Both the position numbers and the translations under genes were made by a program. DNA of 64,000 bases from Paenibacillus sp. HB172176 (lineage in GTDB: Bacteria > Bacillota > Bacilli > Paenibacillales > Paenibacillaceae): the NCBI RefSeq assembly GCF_011947265.1, contig NZ_JAATHD010000009.1, positions 144,971 through 208,970 on the forward strand. Reading direction: 5' to 3'. This document shows positions 55,307-64,000 of the stretch, one piece after another (the first letter of the stretch is position 1; each line of letters starts with the position of its first letter). The notes beneath the pieces were generated by a model. It worked only from the letters and a program-made list of their open reading frames with translations. It had not been told where the DNA came from and did not search any database.

Positions 55307-58300
55307 CTACCCAATAATCGACTCCGCATTCGCCTTGATCCCATTCACCACATCGACCAGTTGCTGACGCCGCTTGCTGTCGAACAGTCGTACGAAGCTC
55401 TGGGGCTTATCGAATGGAGGCTTGGTCAACTCAGTGACGTTATCAATATAGCCATTGCGCGTAATATAGTCGATGACCTTCTTCACGAATACGATCTGAG
55501 CTTGGCTGAGCGATTCATCATTGATAAAGGTCGAAAATGCCGCCATCGCCGCTTCATACTCCAGCATTGCAATCTGACGCACTAACAAACCAAAGGGGGT
55601 ATCCTTGAATTCCCGCTTATAATCCTCCGCCGTGCCCAGCTCTCCTGTGAAGATTTTCTCCAAGCTGGCATAATCCGATGCCGTAAGCGGAATATTGTTC
55701 CGCAGCTTGTGAATGGCGAGATGATCGCCGTTCTTCTCGATATACCGATTGACCTTCTGTTTGTAATCCTCGAACTCGAACGCAGGATCCAGCGACTCGC
55801 CCTCCCGAACCTCCAACACTTCATCCTCAAGCCTCGTATAGATCGGGCTGATCTCTCCTTCATTCACCGTAAACTTCATCAAATCTCTTAGCTCCACACG
55901 AACTCTCTCAAAATTCAACAAACCCGCATTCTGCCAAAATTCATCCGTAACAATCTCCCGGATAAGCGGAAGCTTCAGCTTCACTTCCGTAATCGTCGCT
56001 TTCTTCTTCAGCAGAACATCGCATAAGCCTAGCAATTGGTTTTTGCTCTTCTTGAATTGTGGCGAACCTTCCAAGCTTGACAGCATGATCCCGTACATGA
56101 GATTGTCGAATCGCTTCGCATATTCATCCGGCTCTTGCATCTCAACAATAGGTGCAAGGTGGTTTGCCAAATTGCTCTTATCCGCATCCTCAAGACAAAC
56201 AAACGCTTCACGTTTCTTGTAGGCTTCCACATGCTGCAACTGCAGCTTCACCGCGATTAATTCTGTATTCAACTGTCTAATCTGCCCGTTCACAGCATCG
56301 ATCAAGTCTTCGCGAAGCTTCCCGTGAGCATCATCGGCGAACCTGGCATCCTGCAACGAATAGATAAGTCGCACTCGCTTAATGAAGATCAGCTCCGATA
56401 ACGAGTGGGATTCATTGCCCTCCAGCCCTTCCTGATGCTGCCGGAAGAACTCGAAATTGCCCAAATAATCGAAGATAACGAATTTCGTTTTATGATCGCC
56501 GTCGCCGAACAGGTCCTCGCACAGCCGAGTGCCTCGTCCGATCATTTGCCAGAACTTCGTCTTGGAACGAATCCGCTTGAAGAATACCAGATTGACGACC
56601 TCCGGCACATCAATGCCCGTATCAAGCATGTCCACCGAGACCGCAATATGCGGCTCTTTCTCCGCGACCTTAAATTCGCCGATTGTGGCGAGGGCATATG
56701 TATCCTCGTACGTAATCCGTCTCGCGAATCCACCACCATAACGCGGGTATAGCTTTTCGAATCGCTGAACGATGAACTCGGCGTGGCGTTTATTTTGCGC
56801 GAAAATAATGGTCTTTCCGATCCGGTCCCCGCCAGCCACCTTAATGCCCTTCGTCATCAAGTCCTGAAGCACCATGTCGACCGTCTTCTCATTGAATATA
56901 ATCTTATTCACTGCGGGAGCAGGGACAGCATCCGGCATATGGCCGTCCTCATCCGTGAAGTCCTCTTCATAGCGATCCTTGTCCTCGGGGGATAGATCAT
57001 CATAGGCAATGCCTTCCGTCAGAAACTTCGAAGTGACCTCAATATTGTAATAAGGCACGAGCACCTTGTCCTTCTCAACCGCCGTCTCATAGTCATACGC
57101 ATAAGTTGGAACGCCATTCTCGATCTCGAAGAACTCATACGTATTTCGGTCAACTTCCGTCTTAGGTGTAGCAGTAAGCCCGACTAACACAGCGTCGAAG
57201 TAATCGAAGATCGCACGGTATTTTTTGAAAATACTGCGGTGCGCCTCATCGATGATAATCAGATCGAAATGCGCTGGCGTGAACAATCTTCTGCCGTCCT
57301 CGCTCTTCGCCGTGTCGATGGCATTCAAGATTGTCGGATAGGTAGAGAACACAATTCGCGCTGACTTGTTCTCCTTGTTATTAAGCAGATTGCATAGGGA
57401 CATGTCGGGCAAATAATTCTTGAAATCATCCTTTGCCTGATTTACAAGCGCCTTGCGGTCAGCGAGAAACAGAATATTCGTCACATAGCCGCCACGCGAC
57501 AGCACATCGGTGAGGCTTGAAGCCGTCCGTGTCTTGCCCGTTCCTGTTGCCATGACGAGCAATGTTTTGCGATGGCCTTCTTCCATATGCTCGCACACCG
57601 CACGAATCGCTTCCTTCTGATAATAACGATCCGTAATCTTGTCATCGATAACGATATCCTCCAGCGGCTTGAGCTGAGTGCGGCGCGCCATCAGCTTCTC
57701 CAAATCCGCCTTGGCGAAGATGCCGCTGACCTTGCGCTGCGTGGAGAACCTGTCACCTCCGAAATGCGTTTCGAACCCATTGGTTGTGAAGATCATCGGG
57801 CGCTGGCCTGTCATTCGTTCAAGACTATCCGCGTAAAAATTCGCCTGCTTGGTCCCGATCTTCGGATCCTTGGAGGTCCTCTTTGCTTCAATAATCGCAA
57901 GCGGCAGCCCGTCCTTGCCGTACAGGACGTAATCGACACTGCCTGTTCCATCGTTATTCGGCATGCCAATAACCGGCACCTCTGGTCTGGCATCATCCTG
58001 AGGACCATTGCCGATGCTCCAGCCAAGAGACTTCAGATCGACATCAATATAGATTTTGCGCGTCATGAATTCGGATAGATCGGACGGCGTGAAGCTTCGC
58101 TCTTCGCGATGTGTCGTCTTCTCAACAGTGAACTTGCCGCTCATGGCTTCGATTTGCGCGCGAAGCTTCTCAATCTCTGCATCTTTCTGCGAGATTAAGC
58201 TGTTCTTCTCTTTAATCGCGGCTTCATCCAGCACAACCTTCTCCGCTGGAATGCGTGCTTCATCGAAGCTCCGTTCGTCATATTGGGAGCCGTAGCAATA

Positions 58301-58678
58301 ATCTAGCCACTGGACAAACTCGAATAAAGCCGAGAGAGACAATACGGCTTCGCTTCGATTAATCGTCTTCTCTGTATGTACCGCTAGGTTCCCAAGCTTG
58401 ACAATGAATTGCAGCTTACCCCATGTTTGCGATTCCATGGCATAACGGAAGGAAGGCTCGTGAAGGAGAGCCTGCAAATTATCCTTATAGGGCATCTTGA
58501 CCGTGTTGTCCGCCGCATATACCCACTTCACCGCGAGCTCCAGCGCCTTCCGGCTGCCAACCGCCGACATTGCGGGCGAGGTAGCTAGCACCCGCTCCGC
58601 TTCGATACAAGCAGCGGCGAACAGCTTATAGTCCTTCTGACCCGACAAAAATTCAAAATTCGCAGTGCTTCCCTTCAT
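55307..58678 (-). CDS. hsdR: Type I restriction enzyme R subunit HsdR
   Basis: About 1123 residues. A DUF4145-like N-terminal domain (about 15-130) and a short coiled coil precede the nuclease domain with the PD-(D/E)xK-type IIEAKRTSKDPK near residue 264. The helicase part has Walker A ATGTGKTRTASSL near 380, DEAH box IIIDEAHRSIFKKY near 475 and motif VI in MIGRGTRLCEDLF. The EcoEI-type C-terminal region fills the rest and should contact the methylase core. The ATG at 58678 is preceded by GAGGTGAAGG; the GTG at 58687 lies within that site. It cuts unmethylated DNA after translocation. It follows hsdS by about 90 bp. Confidence 0.96.
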   Translation of the reverse strand: MKGSTANFEFLSGQKDYKLFAAACIEAERVLATSPAMSAVGSRKALELAVKWVYAADNTVKMPYKDNLQALLHEPSFRYAMESQTWGKLQFIVKLGNLAVHTEKTINRSEAVLSLSALFEFVQWLDYCYGSQYDERSFDEARIPAEKVVLDEAAIKEKNSLISQKDAEIEKLRAQIEAMSGKFTVEKTTHREERSFTPSDLSEFMTRKIYIDVDLKSLGWSIGNGPQDDARPEVPVIGMPNNDGTGSVDYVLYGKDGLPLAIIEAKRTSKDPKIGTKQANFYADSLERMTGQRPMIFTTNGFETHFGGDRFSTQRKVSGIFAKADLEKLMARRTQLKPLEDIVIDDKITDRYYQKEAIRAVCEHMEEGHRKTLLVMATGTGKTRTASSLTDVLSRGGYVTNILFLADRKALVNQAKDDFKNYLPDMSLCNLLNNKENKSARIVFSTYPTILNAIDTAKSEDGRRLFTPAHFDLIIIDEAHRSIFKKYRAIFDYFDAVLVGLTATPKTEVDRNTYEFFEIENGVPTYAYDYETAVEKDKVLVPYYNIEVTSKFLTEGIAYDDLSPEDKDRYEEDFTDEDGHMPDAVPAPAVNKIIFNEKTVDMVLQDLMTKGIKVAGGDRIGKTIIFAQNKRHAEFIVQRFEKLYPRYGGGFARRITYEDTYALATIGEFKVAEKEPHIAVSVDMLDTGIDVPEVVNLVFFKRIRSKTKFWQMIGRGTRLCEDLFGDGDHKTKFVIFDYLGNFEFFRQHQEGLEGNESHSLSELIFIKRVRLIYSLQDARFADDAHGKLREDLIDAVNGQIRQLNTELIAVKLQLQHVEAYKKREAFVCLEDADKSNLANHLAPIVEMQEPDEYAKRFDNLMYGIMLSSLEGSPQFKKSKNQLLGLCDVLLKKKATITEVKLKLPLIREIVTDEFWQNAGLLNFERVRVELRDLMKFTVNEGEISPIYTRLEDEVLEVREGESLDPAFEFEDYKQKVNRYIEKNGDHLAIHKLRNNIPLTASDYASLEKIFTGELGTAEDYKREFKDTPFGLLVRQIAMLEYEAAMAAFSTFINDESLSQAQIVFVKKVIDYITRNGYIDNVTELTKPPFDKPQSFVRLFDSKRRQQLVDVVNGIKANAESIIG

Positions 58679-58769
58679 TTCCTTCACCTCTGTTTGGACT
58701 TTTTATGGTAGTGCTTTAGTAAAATGTTGTGAATCAGGCACGCAATATCGTTCGACTCACCTAAGTCAC

Positions 58770-59951
58770 TTACGCATCGAAATACTCGCTCATCAGGCTG
58801 TCGAAAAGTAGCTGCGTCTCCTCGATGGCTTGCTTCACCAGCGCCTTCTGCTCCTCAATCTTCGCCACAATCTCAGCGAATTGGTTTTGGAGAGGGAGGG
58901 GAGGAATGTATAAATCTATGTTGCCTAATTCTTTTGCATTTATATTTGCCATTCCGACGATATTTTTCGCCATTTTCAAGAGTAGTTTCTTACCATATCC
59001 TGAATTAAGATATGCTGATATAAATTCACTGTTGGCTTTTTCATTAGGAATCAGTCGTACTAAATATCCTGCGAAAGCCATTGGTTGGTCATTTCGATAC
59101 ACAGCTGTTTTACCAACTAACTCTTTACTATTTGTTCGATTGAATAAAATCTCACCTTTACGAACTAAGTATTTCTGTTTGTCTTTCTCATCCATCTCTA
59201 TATACTTCATTTGAGTAAAATCAAAATCACCTTGATAAGTAATATTGTTCATTCTCAGAATTGGAATTGCTAGTACCTCAGAAGATGCTTTTTGACTTGT
59301 ACCGTAAGAAATACTTGAAGACAAATCTTTAATCTTGCCATATTCCCACCCCTTTTCATTCGCAACAGGATCACCAAACAATTCATAAAACGTAGACTTG
59401 ATAAGATTATCCAACTCTGCAAGCCGCTTTTTGCGCATGGCAAGCAGATCTGCGGTGGTGTCTAGCGTTTTGGCGACTTGTTTTTGTGTTTCGAGTGACG
59501 GGAGTAGTATCTCAAGATCATTAATATTTCTCAAAGATAAATTTAATTGAGCCACACCTTGTTGTTGCCTCTTAAATTGTTTTATAACATAATTTGATTT
59601 TAATGAATATGTTATATATTTAGGCAAGCATTTCGAACTCGATAAACGTATAATTGCTAAAGCTTGATTTATATTTGCAGGAAGAATATCAGATGTTACT
59701 ATACCAATTCTCCCCAATGCTCCTGCAATCGAAAAAAGAATATCATTTTCTTGCAACTGAGATCGTTTCATACTTTCATGACACTTTGCTGATATATGCT
59801 GAAACTTTCCTGTCACAAAAGATCCATATTCATTAATACTCTCGATTTTAATAAAATTCACACCAGTATCTTGAAAACTAAATCCTATTGTATTAGGTGT
59901 TGTTCCCTTTGTTATTAAACTACAGACTTCTGATAATTTAGTCTTACTCAC
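58770..59951 (-). CDS. hsdS: Type I restriction specificity subunit HsdS
   Basis: 393 residues with the two-fold plan of HsdS: first target-recognition domain (about 1-150), first conserved helical spacer (LETQKQVAKTLDTTADLLAM and on to about 200), second recognition domain (about 200-345) and second helical spacer at the end (LQNQFAEIVAKIEEQKALV). It decides the bipartite DNA site for both methylation and cleavage. The target sequence cannot be read from the protein. The GTG start overlaps the hsdM stop by 8 bp. The recognition domains are visibly more A+T-rich than the rest of the operon, as expected for exchangeable segments. Confidence 0.95.
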   Translation of the reverse strand: MSKTKLSEVCSLITKGTTPNTIGFSFQDTGVNFIKIESINEYGSFVTGKFQHISAKCHESMKRSQLQENDILFSIAGALGRIGIVTSDILPANINQALAIIRLSSSKCLPKYITYSLKSNYVIKQFKRQQQGVAQLNLSLRNINDLEILLPSLETQKQVAKTLDTTADLLAMRKKRLAELDNLIKSTFYELFGDPVANEKGWEYGKIKDLSSSISYGTSQKASSEVLAIPILRMNNITYQGDFDFTQMKYIEMDEKDKQKYLVRKGEILFNRTNSKELVGKTAVYRNDQPMAFAGYLVRLIPNEKANSEFISAYLNSGYGKKLLLKMAKNIVGMANINAKELGNIDLYIPPLPLQNQFAEIVAKIEEQKALVKQAIEETQLLFDSLMSEYFDA

Positions 59952-61443
59952 CGAGAAGCCCCCTCAGCTCTTCCGTCTTGGAAGCAATGTCGAGGCTCAG
60001 CTTGTCGAGGCGGGACATGATAACCGCAGGCGCATCATACTCCACCCTCTCGTATACAACTTCCTTATATCGATTAATCGACAGATCATAGTCATTCGCT
60101 TCAATCGCTGACTTACCAATCAGAAAGCTGCTCTCCGTCGGCTTGCGATCCTTCTCTCCGTCCATATTATGAAACCTCGCCAAAATATCCGGAATATCAT
60201 TCACCGCAATCGGCGAGCGCTTGTCATCCAGCGAATAGCCGTCCGCTTTCATATCATAGAACCATACCTTGTCGGTGCCGCCTGCGCCTGTCTTCGTGAA
60301 CACAAGAATCGCCGTGCTTACACCCGCATAAGGCTTGAACACGCCGCTCGGCATGGAGATCACCGCTTGCAGCTGATGGTTCTCGACCAGCTCTTTGCGA
60401 AGTGTCTTATGCGCTTTTGTCGTTCCGAACAGAACGCCATCCGGCACAATGCACGCGCAGCGACCGCCCTTGCGAAGCATGCGCAAGAACAGAGCGACGA
60501 ATAGAAGCTCTGTCTTCTTCGTAGCCGCGATCAGCTTCAGATTATCGTGAATGCTCTCCGCATCGACGGTGCCCGTGAACGGAGGATTCGCGAGAATGAC
60601 ATCGTAGGCGGAGGCAATGTTATTTTGCTTGGAGACGCTGTCTACATAATCGATCTGCGGCTGCGTAATGGAATGCAGCATGAGGTTCATCGCGGAAAGG
60701 CGCAACATCGTGCGGTCCGTATCGTAACCATGGAACATATCCCCGGCAAAATGCTCCCACTGCTCGCCCGTCATCTCCGCTTCATACTTCTCGCGAATAT
60801 ATTCTGCTGAGGAGACGAGGAAGCCCGCTGTGCCGCAAGCGGGATCGCATATCTTGTCATCTGGCGCTGGAGCCAGCAAGCGAACCATCATATCGCGAAT
60901 ATGCTTCGGCGTGCGGAACTGTCCGTTCTGTCCCGAGGTCGCCAGCTTGCCGAGCATATACTCGTACAAGTCGCCTTGCATATCCAGGTTCTGAATGTCA
61001 TGCTCATAGAGCTCATCAAGTCCGGTAATCATCTTCTGCAGCACCTGCGGCGTCGGAATCAGGAACATCGCATCCTGCATATAGCGGGAGAAGGCGGAAG
61101 CATTCTCGCCGTTCAACGTCTTGATGAACGGGAATATTTTCGTACCCATTAATTCGAAAATCAGTCTCGCATCCATCGTCTTGAATCTGCTCCAGCGCAT
61201 GCTTTGTCCTTCTTCATCCTGCGGGAACAGCTTGTCCTTCGACCCGGCACCCAGAGCCTCGAAGCTTTCTCTCTCGAGTTCCTTCTCATCCAGTGATCGA
61301 ATAAACATGAGGTACGTTAATTGCTCTATAACGGTAAGCGGGTTGGAGATGCCTCCTGCCCACATGTCTGACCATATTTTATCCACCTTATTGCGCACTT
61401 CGCCTGTTAACATTGACTTCGTAACCTGCCTTCCGAATCTCAT
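59944..61443 (-). CDS. hsdM: Type I restriction N6-adenine methylase HsdM
   Basis: 499 residues. An N-terminal helical domain (VDKIWSDMWAGGISNPLTVI) is followed by the methylase fold: SAM-binding motif I as DPACGTAGF near residue 201 and the N6-adenine catalytic motif NPPF near 287. It methylates adenines at the site chosen by HsdS and is also required for restriction. Family members usually begin at MLTGE, which is the ATG at 61413 here; the ATG at 61443 has a weak TAGAGA site, so the start is open. A TATAAT at 61513-61518 on the minus strand may be the operon promoter. Confidence 0.95.
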   Translation of the reverse strand: MRFGRQVTKSMLTGEVRNKVDKIWSDMWAGGISNPLTVIEQLTYLMFIRSLDEKELERESFEALGAGSKDKLFPQDEEGQSMRWSRFKTMDARLIFELMGTKIFPFIKTLNGENASAFSRYMQDAMFLIPTPQVLQKMITGLDELYEHDIQNLDMQGDLYEYMLGKLATSGQNGQFRTPKHIRDMMVRLLAPAPDDKICDPACGTAGFLVSSAEYIREKYEAEMTGEQWEHFAGDMFHGYDTDRTMLRLSAMNLMLHSITQPQIDYVDSVSKQNNIASAYDVILANPPFTGTVDAESIHDNLKLIAATKKTELLFVALFLRMLRKGGRCACIVPDGVLFGTTKAHKTLRKELVENHQLQAVISMPSGVFKPYAGVSTAILVFTKTGAGGTDKVWFYDMKADGYSLDDKRSPIAVNDIPDILARFHNMDGEKDRKPTESSFLIGKSAIEANDYDLSINRYKEVVYERVEYDAPAVIMSRLDKLSLDIASKTEELRGLLGE

Positions 61444-61565
61444 TATATAGTTCTCTAGACTTATTCCACGTTTGACCTGAAATTTCCTTTAACGATGCTA
61501 ATCTTCCACTCTATTATAGCCCATTATTGCGACAAACGTGTGTCATTGAATCTATGTTTGCATGC

Positions 61566-61591
61566 AAAAAAGGCAAATCGCTTGATCTGCC
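61566..61591 (-). terminator. Terminator after the nucleotidyltransferase gene
   Basis: On the minus strand GGCAGATC pairs with GATTTGCC (one G-U) around AAGC and runs into six T. It begins about 10 bp after the stop of the nucleotidyltransferase frame. Confidence 0.85.
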
Positions 61592-61601
61592 ATAATAATC
61601 A

Positions 61602-61982
61602 CTATAATTCAATCTCGACTCCCTCCCTGTCTACATTAGCCTTTAACAGAGGGTTAATCTCATTTCCCATAAGCCAATCATTCTCATTGAAAAATAAACA
61701 GCTTAATAATACGTCATTTTCTATACTCATCTCAGCAGAAAGATCAGATAATAAAAAACGGTCATGTGCTGATTTCTGCTTTTCCGTCAAGAAAACAAGA
61801 TCGATATCTGAATATTCTTCAAAGTCTCCTCTTGCTTTAGAACCGAATAATATGACACCTCTATCATACCATCCGCAAGCAGCAAATCCTATATACGCAT
61901 TTGACCTTAAAATATATGCGGCACCTTCTTCGGGATGCTCTCTCCGCCGCAAGCATTCATTGCATAAGCATGAGAAAACCAT
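61602..61982 (-). CDS. Nucleotidyltransferase-domain protein, probably 5'-truncated
   Basis: 126 codons. Residues 43-65 are a clear minimal nucleotidyltransferase motif (VILFGSKARGDFEEYSDIDL: GS at 47-48, D-x-D at 59 and 61). The usual 25-30 N-terminal residues before the motif are replaced by a Cys/Arg-rich stretch without family similarity, and the only upstream ATG lies inside the hairpin that ends the SLH gene. I therefore suspect that the true 5' end was lost and this is a remnant. Such proteins normally pair with a HEPN partner (MNT/HEPN toxin-antitoxin modules); no HEPN gene is adjacent. It retains its own terminator. Confidence 0.55.
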   Translation of the reverse strand: MVFSCLCNECLRRREHPEEGAAYILRSNAYIGFAACGWYDRGVILFGSKARGDFEEYSDIDLVFLTEKQKSAHDRFLLSDLSAEMSIENDVLLSCLFFNENDWLMGNEINPLLKANVDREGVEIEL

Positions 61983-62004
61983 CAGGAATGATCATCCTGA
62001 TGGT
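61978..62004 (-). terminator. Hairpin downstream of the SLH protein gene
   Basis: ACCATCAGG and CCTGATGGT form a perfect 9-bp stem with a 9-nt loop. On the minus strand it is followed by TTTTC, so it is probably the terminator of the surface protein gene, about 70 bp after its stop. Confidence 0.6.
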
Positions 62005-62074
62005 CCTTTTGCGTTAAATCCAATTTTGATGTACTGGAAGTTATCATTCTCAGAAAACAGCTCTTTTCAAAGCA

Positions 62075-64000
62075 TCAATCGATGAACCCTATCATCCGCA
62101 GCAAGCGATCGATCATAGCGGCTGCTTCCGCTCGGGATGTGCTTTTTTTCGGCATAAGTTGATTTTTCGCATTACCCATGATCAATCCAGTTTGTACCGC
62201 AGCGGCCATCTCGTTCTTCGCCCAGGACGAAATCATATCGCTATCCTGATAAAAGGAGAGGTCCACATCTACGTCTGGCTTCGACTGGGTATTTGCGTAT
62301 CGCATCGCCGACACAATCATAACCACCGTTTCTTCTCGGCTGATGTGCTCTTCGGGGCGGAACTTCCCGGTCCCATCCCCCTGTACCAACCCTTCTCGGG
62401 CAGCTGCAGCCAACACGCTTGAGTACCAGCTTGCCGGGCTCACATCATTAAAGTGGGAGCGTTCGTCCTTGTCTGTCTGCAAACCCAGCGATCGAACCAG
62501 CATCGCTGTCATTTCCGCACGTGTTACCGGAGCGTCCGGATCGAAACGCGCCTCATCCTTACCATAAACAATCAGCTTTGAGGCCAAGCGTTCGATAACC
62601 TCTGTCGACCATATACCGTCCACATCTTCAAATGTTTTCAGGCGAATCAACACGGTTTCTATGCCGCCTGAACGACTCTGTATCGTTGCTTCTGCACCAT
62701 CGATCCGGGACGGCACGAATTGGAATGCTCGTTCCGACAGATTATAACGAACCCCGGTCTGTTGATCCGGATCGCCTGCATCTTTCAAAGCTAGCGTTTG
62801 GGAGACGTACTGCTCGTAGCGTTGCACGATCCGCTTGCCCGCCGCGGTTGTCACCGCTAGCTCCGTTTCAACCGGAACTGCCGCCAATTGGGCGTCAATC
62901 GCCGCAGCAGCTTGCTCCATCTCTTGCATCATAGTTGAATCGACGCGCCCAATGCGCAGCGTGACTTCGGTCACGCCCAAAGTGTTGATTTCGGATAAGA
63001 CCATTACCGGCAGGTCGTAATCTGTAACAGGGGTCAGCAAACGCACCGTTCCTTCGGGATTATGCTCTACAAGTGCCTGTATGGTTCGCGACGGAATGGT
63101 TAGTATCCAAGCGCCTGAAGGTTTCTCCTGCTGCAAGTGGCCGTCATCCAGCTCGATGACATCCAACAGCAGATCTTCTTGTTCGAAGGAAAAAATATGC
63201 CTGTTGGACGCGCCCTCCTCAGCCGTTAGTGTCATCACATACTTCGTATCTATTGGCGTTTGATCGTCATTGTCTTCTTCACTTTCATCATCGCTATAAT
63301 CGTTGGAAGAAACATATTGTGCCCGCGTCACGACAATCATGTAGGTCTTGGTCGAGCTGTCCTCTGCCGTCACCACCACGGTGATCGTGTTCGCGCCGAC
63401 GTTCAGCGCAATCGGATCAGAGGCGCTGCCGTTAGTTACCGTATCGCCGTTGACCGTCACGGTAGATGTACCGGCGTCCACGGTCGGCGTGACCTCAATC
63501 GTATTCACGCTGTTGGCAACGTTGGCAGTGTATTCCTCCGTGCCTGATGCAAAGGCAGGATCCAGACTGCCCGCGCTCAGTGTCAAACTGCTCAAGTCCG
63601 CATTGCTCGAAGCGGCCCGCGTCACTTCGACCGTGTAGGTCTTGGTAGAGCTGTCCTGTGCCGTCACCACCACGGTGATCGTGTTCGCACCGACGTTCAG
63701 CGTGATCGGATCAGAGGCGCCGCCGTTTGTCACCGTATCGCCATTAACAGTCACGGTAGATGTCCCGGCGTCCACGGTCGGCGTGACCTCAATCGTATTC
63801 ACGCTGTTGGCAACGTTGGCAGTGTATTCCTCCGTGCCTGATGCAAAGGCAGGATCCAGACTGCCCGCGCTCAGTGTCAAACTGCTCAAGTCCGCATTGC
63901 TCGAAGCGGCCCGCGTCACTTCGACCGTGTAGGTCTTAGTAGAGCTGTCCTGTGCCGTCACCACCACGGTGATCGTGTTCGCACCGACGTTCAGCGTGAT
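62075..64000 (-). CDS. Cell-surface protein with cadherin-like repeats and three SLH domains (5' end outside window)
   Basis: At least 641 residues; the frame is open at the right edge. From the edge there are two complete and one partial cadherin-like beta-sandwich repeat of 98 residues (each with LSSLTLSAGSLDPAFASGTE, NTIEVTPTVDAG and TITVVVTA), then an acidic linker (SNDYSDDESEEDNDDQ), an uncharacterised domain of about 220 residues, and three SLH domains at the C-terminus (DPDAPVTRAEMTAMLVRSLG, FNDVSPASWYSSVLAAAARE, SWAKNEMAAAVQTGLIMG). SLH domains bind pyruvylated cell-wall polymer, so the protein is displayed on the cell surface. A Paenibacillus-type adhesin or extracellular enzyme is likely, but its N-terminal function is outside the window. 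Confidence 0.92.
   Translation of the reverse strand: MTLNVGANTITVVVTAQDSSTKTYTVEVTRAASSNADLSSLTLSAGSLDPAFASGTEEYTANVANSVNTIEVTPTVDAGTSTVTVNGDTVTNGGASDPITLNVGANTITVVVTAQDSSTKTYTVEVTRAASSNADLSSLTLSAGSLDPAFASGTEEYTANVANSVNTIEVTPTVDAGTSTVTVNGDTVTNGSASDPIALNVGANTITVVVTAEDSSTKTYMIVVTRAQYVSSNDYSDDESEEDNDDQTPIDTKYVMTLTAEEGASNRHIFSFEQEDLLLDVIELDDGHLQQEKPSGAWILTIPSRTIQALVEHNPEGTVRLLTPVTDYDLPVMVLSEINTLGVTEVTLRIGRVDSTMMQEMEQAAAAIDAQLAAVPVETELAVTTAAGKRIVQRYEQYVSQTLALKDAGDPDQQTGVRYNLSERAFQFVPSRIDGAEATIQSRSGGIETVLIRLKTFEDVDGIWSTEVIERLASKLIVYGKDEARFDPDAPVTRAEMTAMLVRSLGLQTDKDERSHFNDVSPASWYSSVLAAAAREGLVQGDGTGKFRPEEHISREETVVMIVSAMRYANTQSKPDVDVDLSFYQDSDMISSWAKNEMAAAVQTGLIMGNAKNQLMPKKSTSRAEAAAMIDRLLRMIGFID
63341..64000 (-). 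repeat. 294-bp tandem repeats in the surface protein gene
   Basis: The same point of the unit recurs at 63341, 63635 and 63929, a period of exactly 294 bp (98 codons). The units are nearly identical at the DNA level, which points to recent duplication or gene conversion, and the array continues beyond the window edge. Confidence 0.92.

Noticed and set aside
62075..64000. Long direct repeats considered as CRISPR or mobile element
   Set aside because: The 294-bp units are coding, in frame and contiguous without spacers; they encode cadherin-like domains.

Overview
The window looks like chromosomal DNA of a Paenibacillus-type member of the Bacillota. The evidence is a large rhamnosidase operon with LplB/LplC-type sugar permeases, a membrane-anchored YesN-type AraC regulator, a bacillibactin (dhb) cluster with Fur boxes, and a cell-surface protein ending in three SLH domains. 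Nearly every gene is on the minus strand; only one two-component system is on the plus strand. No tRNA, rRNA, CRISPR array, integrase or intact insertion sequence was seen.

Layout: (1) 1-10767, a carbohydrate operon: two ABC permeases, a solute-binding lipoprotein, a GH78-type rhamnosidase and a secreted carbohydrate-binding protein cut by the left edge, preceded by its sensor/AraC regulator. (2) 11428-33993, a complete catecholate siderophore locus. A Btr-like activator and FeuABC-like uptake genes lie beside esterase besA and dhbACEBF, followed by an MbtH-like gene and an MFS exporter. Adenylation-domain residues read by eye match the Gly and Thr codes of DhbF, so the product should be bacillibactin or something very close. 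Two promoters share one architecture: a Fur box, a -10 and two 12-bp direct repeats 23 bp apart that I propose as Btr sites. The locus is full of short tandem repeats, both between genes and as in-frame insertions in dhbF. (3) 34160-38225, an antitoxin with a toxin remnant, then an ECF sigma/putative anti-sigma operon with a serine hydrolase and a lipoprotein. (4) 38573-48735, a 2327-residue secreted SpvB/FG-GAP/RHS/PA14 protein, a divergent two-component system and a thioester-reductase-like enzyme. (5) 48829-61443, a defence island. It starts with a scar where a duplicated response-regulator start abuts a broken YafY-like regulator. Next is an A+T-rich three-gene cassette (DGQHR/DndB-like protein, unknown helical protein, metallophosphoesterase-STAND-TPR protein), then a type I restriction-modification operon with a DUF6155 gene split by one in-frame TAG. 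(6) 61602-64000, a truncated nucleotidyltransferase gene and a surface protein with 294-bp cadherin-like repeats, cut by the right edge.

The best candidate for an undescribed system is the cassette at 49369-54443. The best regulatory observation is the paired 23-bp-spaced repeats at the two siderophore promoters.
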